Origin: Gammaproteobacteria bacterium
GTDB lineage: Bacteria > Pseudomonadota > Gammaproteobacteria > HTCC5015
Direction: 5' to 3'
Assembly (NCBI GenBank): GCA_028284675.1
Contig: JANQRI010000002.1
Span: forward strand, 1 to 12,746
DNA length: 12,746 bases
In this document: in pieces, positions 11,076-12,746 of the stretch
Position numbering within the stretch: the stretch's first letter is position 1
How the letters are laid out: each line of letters opens with the position of its first letter
The notes under the pieces: generated by a model
The model's database searches: none
What the model was told of the DNA's origin: nothing
What the model saw: the letters and a program-made list of their open reading frames with translations, nothing else
Position numbers and translations under genes: made by a program

Positions 11076-12746
11076 ATGGCGACAGTAGCACCGGTTAACA
11101 GTAATCCAACGGCGACAGGCGATACGCTTAATGCTAATCAAAATACAGTATTAAATTTTGATGCGGCGCTTCTGCTCGCAAACGACACAGATCCTGATGG
11201 CGATAGCCTGAGAATTACCGGATTTACACAGCCCACAAACGGTACCATCACCGATAATGGTAACGGTACATACAGTTATACTCCGACCGCAGGGTTTACC
11301 GGAACAGATTCATTTAGTTATACCGTAGATGATGGTAATGGCGGTATGGCGACCGCAAACGTTACAATTAATGTGGCTGCGGCAGCAACCAATGCAAACC
11401 CGGTTGCAAATAACGATAATGCCAATACTCGAAAAAACAGGCCTGTTGTTATTAACGGGGCTGACCTGCTGGCCAATGATACCGATGCAGATGGCGACAC
11501 ATTAACGATTACCGGTTTTACCCAGCCCAATAATGGGACAATCACTGACAACGGCGACGGCACTTTTACGTATACGCCGGATGACGGCTTTAGCGGCACC
11601 GACAGCTTTAGTTATACGGTTGATGACGGTAATGGTGGAACGTCCACCGCGACGGTCAATATTGTTGTTGCCGATAACACGGATCCAAACGCGACAGATG
11701 ATTCCGTTACCGCTGATGCGGATACCGCGTTAACTATAAACGCAACCGATTTATTAGCCAATGATACCGATGCGGATGGCGATGCGCTGAGCATTGTTGA
11801 TATTACCCAGCCGGCCAACGGCTCGCTGGTGGATAATGGTAACGGCACCTATACTTATACGCCAAACAGTGGCTTCAGCGGTACCGATAGTTTCAACTAT
11901 ACGGTTGATGATGGAAATGGAGGTACTTCTACCGCAACCGTTAATATCAATGTTAATGCACCTGCAGCGACTAATACGGACCCAAGTGCGAGCGATGACT
12001 CTCTGAGCGGTGCAGCAGGCGCAGTGATAACATTTGCTGCGAGTGATTTACTCGCCAACGACACCGATGCGGATGGCGATACCCTGAGCATTACCGGTTT
12101 TACCCAACCATCCAATGGTTCCATAGTTGATAACGGCAATGGTACTTACAGCTACACACCGGATGCCGGTTTCAGCGGCTCGGACAGTTTCAGTTATACC
12201 ATCGATGATGGTAACGGTGGGACATCCACAGCGAATGTTAATATATTAGTTACGAATACCAATACCGATCCAAATGCGGTTAATGATTCGGTTAGCGTCG
12301 ATGCGGGATCCGCATTGACAATTAATGCAGCCGATCTGCTCGCGAACGACACCGACGCAGACGGCGATACCCTGAGCATTACGGGCATTACCCAGCCGGC
12401 CAACGGCTCGCTGGTGGATAACGGCAACGGCACGTATACCTATACACCGGATGCCGGTTTCAGCGGTTCGGACAGTTTCAGTTATACGGTCGATGACGGC
12501 AACGGCGGTACCAGCACCGCAACCGTTGATATCAACGTCAACGCACCGGCGCCCACGAATACTGATCCGAACGCGGTTGATGATTCAGTTACGGTTGATG
12601 CCGGTGCGACACTGGTGATCAATGCAGCCGATCTGCTCGCGAACGATACCGATGCAGACGGCGATACCCTGAGCATTACAGGCATTACCCAGCCGGCCAA
12701 CGGCTCGCTGGTGGATAACGGCAACGGCACGTACAGCTATACGCCG
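11076..12746 (+). CDS. Cadherin-like (tandem-95) repeat protein, partial at the right edge
   Basis: The frame is open from the ATG at 11076 through the window end (557 codons, no stop). An AGGA ribosome-binding site lies just upstream. After a short N terminus without signal peptide (MATVAPVNS) come five full and one partial repeats of about 95-99 aa, starting near 11103, 11397, 11682, 11979, 12267 and 12564. Each has the order [ND]P, then LLANDTDxDGDxLxI, then NGTYxYTPxxGFxGxDSFxYTxDDGNGG. This is the signature of bacterial cadherin-like/VCBS-type adhesin domains; the DTDxDGD cluster is a calcium-binding motif. Such proteins are usually very large surface adhesins exported by type I secretion through a C-terminal signal, which would lie outside the window. 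No cysteine is seen. It is probably a calcium-stabilised adhesin or biofilm protein placed behind A3. Confidence 0.93.
   Translation, partial: MATVAPVNSNPTATGDTLNANQNTVLNFDAALLLANDTDPDGDSLRITGFTQPTNGTITDNGNGTYSYTPTAGFTGTDSFSYTVDDGNGGMATANVTINVAAAATNANPVANNDNANTRKNRPVVINGADLLANDTDADGDTLTITGFTQPNNGTITDNGDGTFTYTPDDGFSGTDSFSYTVDDGNGGTSTATVNIVVADNTDPNATDDSVTADADTALTINATDLLANDTDADGDALSIVDITQPANGSLVDNGNGTYTYTPNSGFSGTDSFNYTVDDGNGGTSTATVNINVNAPAATNTDPSASDDSLSGAAGAVITFAASDLLANDTDADGDTLSITGFTQPSNGSIVDNGNGTYSYTPDAGFSGSDSFSYTIDDGNGGTSTANVNILVTNTNTDPNAVNDSVSVDAGSALTINAADLLANDTDADGDTLSITGITQPANGSLVDNGNGTYTYTPDAGFSGSDSFSYTVDDGNGGTSTATVDINVNAPAPTNTDPNAVDDSVTVDAGATLVINAADLLANDTDADGDTLSITGITQPANGSLVDNGNGTYSYTP
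11103..12746 (+). repeat. Tandem repeats of 285-297 bp in the cadherin-like gene
   Basis: Repeat starts are spaced 294, 285, 297, 288 and 297 bp apart. The last two repeats are nearly identical in DNA over about 110 bp (about 12324-12434 and 12620-12733), whereas the first two are much more diverged. This indicates recent expansion toward the 3' side. Confidence 0.9.

Overview
The window looks like chromosomal DNA of a gammaproteobacterium, probably marine or aquatic. The reasons are a gammaproteobacterial-type tRNA-Pro(CGG) with encoded CCA, a LuxR-type regulator, Shine-Dalgarno-led genes of mid GC content set in AT-rich spacers, and a long cadherin-like repeat protein of the kind common in aquatic gammaproteobacteria. 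Genus cannot be fixed from the sequence.

Left edge (1-2204): a tRNA-Pro gene, then a noncoding array of 131-bp direct repeats carrying two hairpins per unit. Two minus-strand genes follow, ending in a clear terminator at 629-658: a LuxR-family regulator with a degenerate receiver domain, and upstream of it a lone protein resembling only the C-terminal lobe of SNF2-type helicases. About 900 bp of AT-rich spacer (2205-3114) separates them from the plus-strand genes.

Middle (3115-5787): a 39-aa small ORF, an 89-aa small protein, a strong hairpin, and a 664-aa cysteine-free, low-complexity protein with a GDPH motif in a domain resembling the metal-induced autocleavage (MIIA/DUF1521) domain, plus a C-terminal EF-hand. 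A strong terminator ends the unit. A gene-poor 750-bp spacer follows.

Right (6538-12746): a tandem array of modules. Each module has (i) a 79-82 aa helical protein, here called A, nearly identical between copies; (ii) a linker of about 115 bp holding a conserved sequence block and a two-tier hairpin whose stem sequence differs between copies but stays paired; (iii) a variable protein, here called B. B proteins are acidic and cysteine-free, with a leucine-rich amphipathic helix, Gly/Ala/Glu-rich low complexity, and a C-terminal EF-hand plus PLDYVAGGR motif. The order is A1-B1, A relic-B2, A pseudogene-B3, A2-B4, and A3 followed by a tandem-95 (cadherin-like) repeat protein that runs off the window. 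The 89-aa/hairpin/664-aa unit at 3338-5691 has the same layout and weak sequence similarity at both ends, so it looks like a diverged founding module.

Working model (inference): these genes supply a secreted, calcium-responsive set of proteins. A resembles type III secretion rod or needle subunits in size and helix pattern, B resembles harpins in composition, and the 664-aa protein has a domain known from type III-secreted proteins. The last gene looks like a large calcium-stabilised adhesin. No secretion machinery lies in the window, so the export route (type III, type I or other) is unproven.
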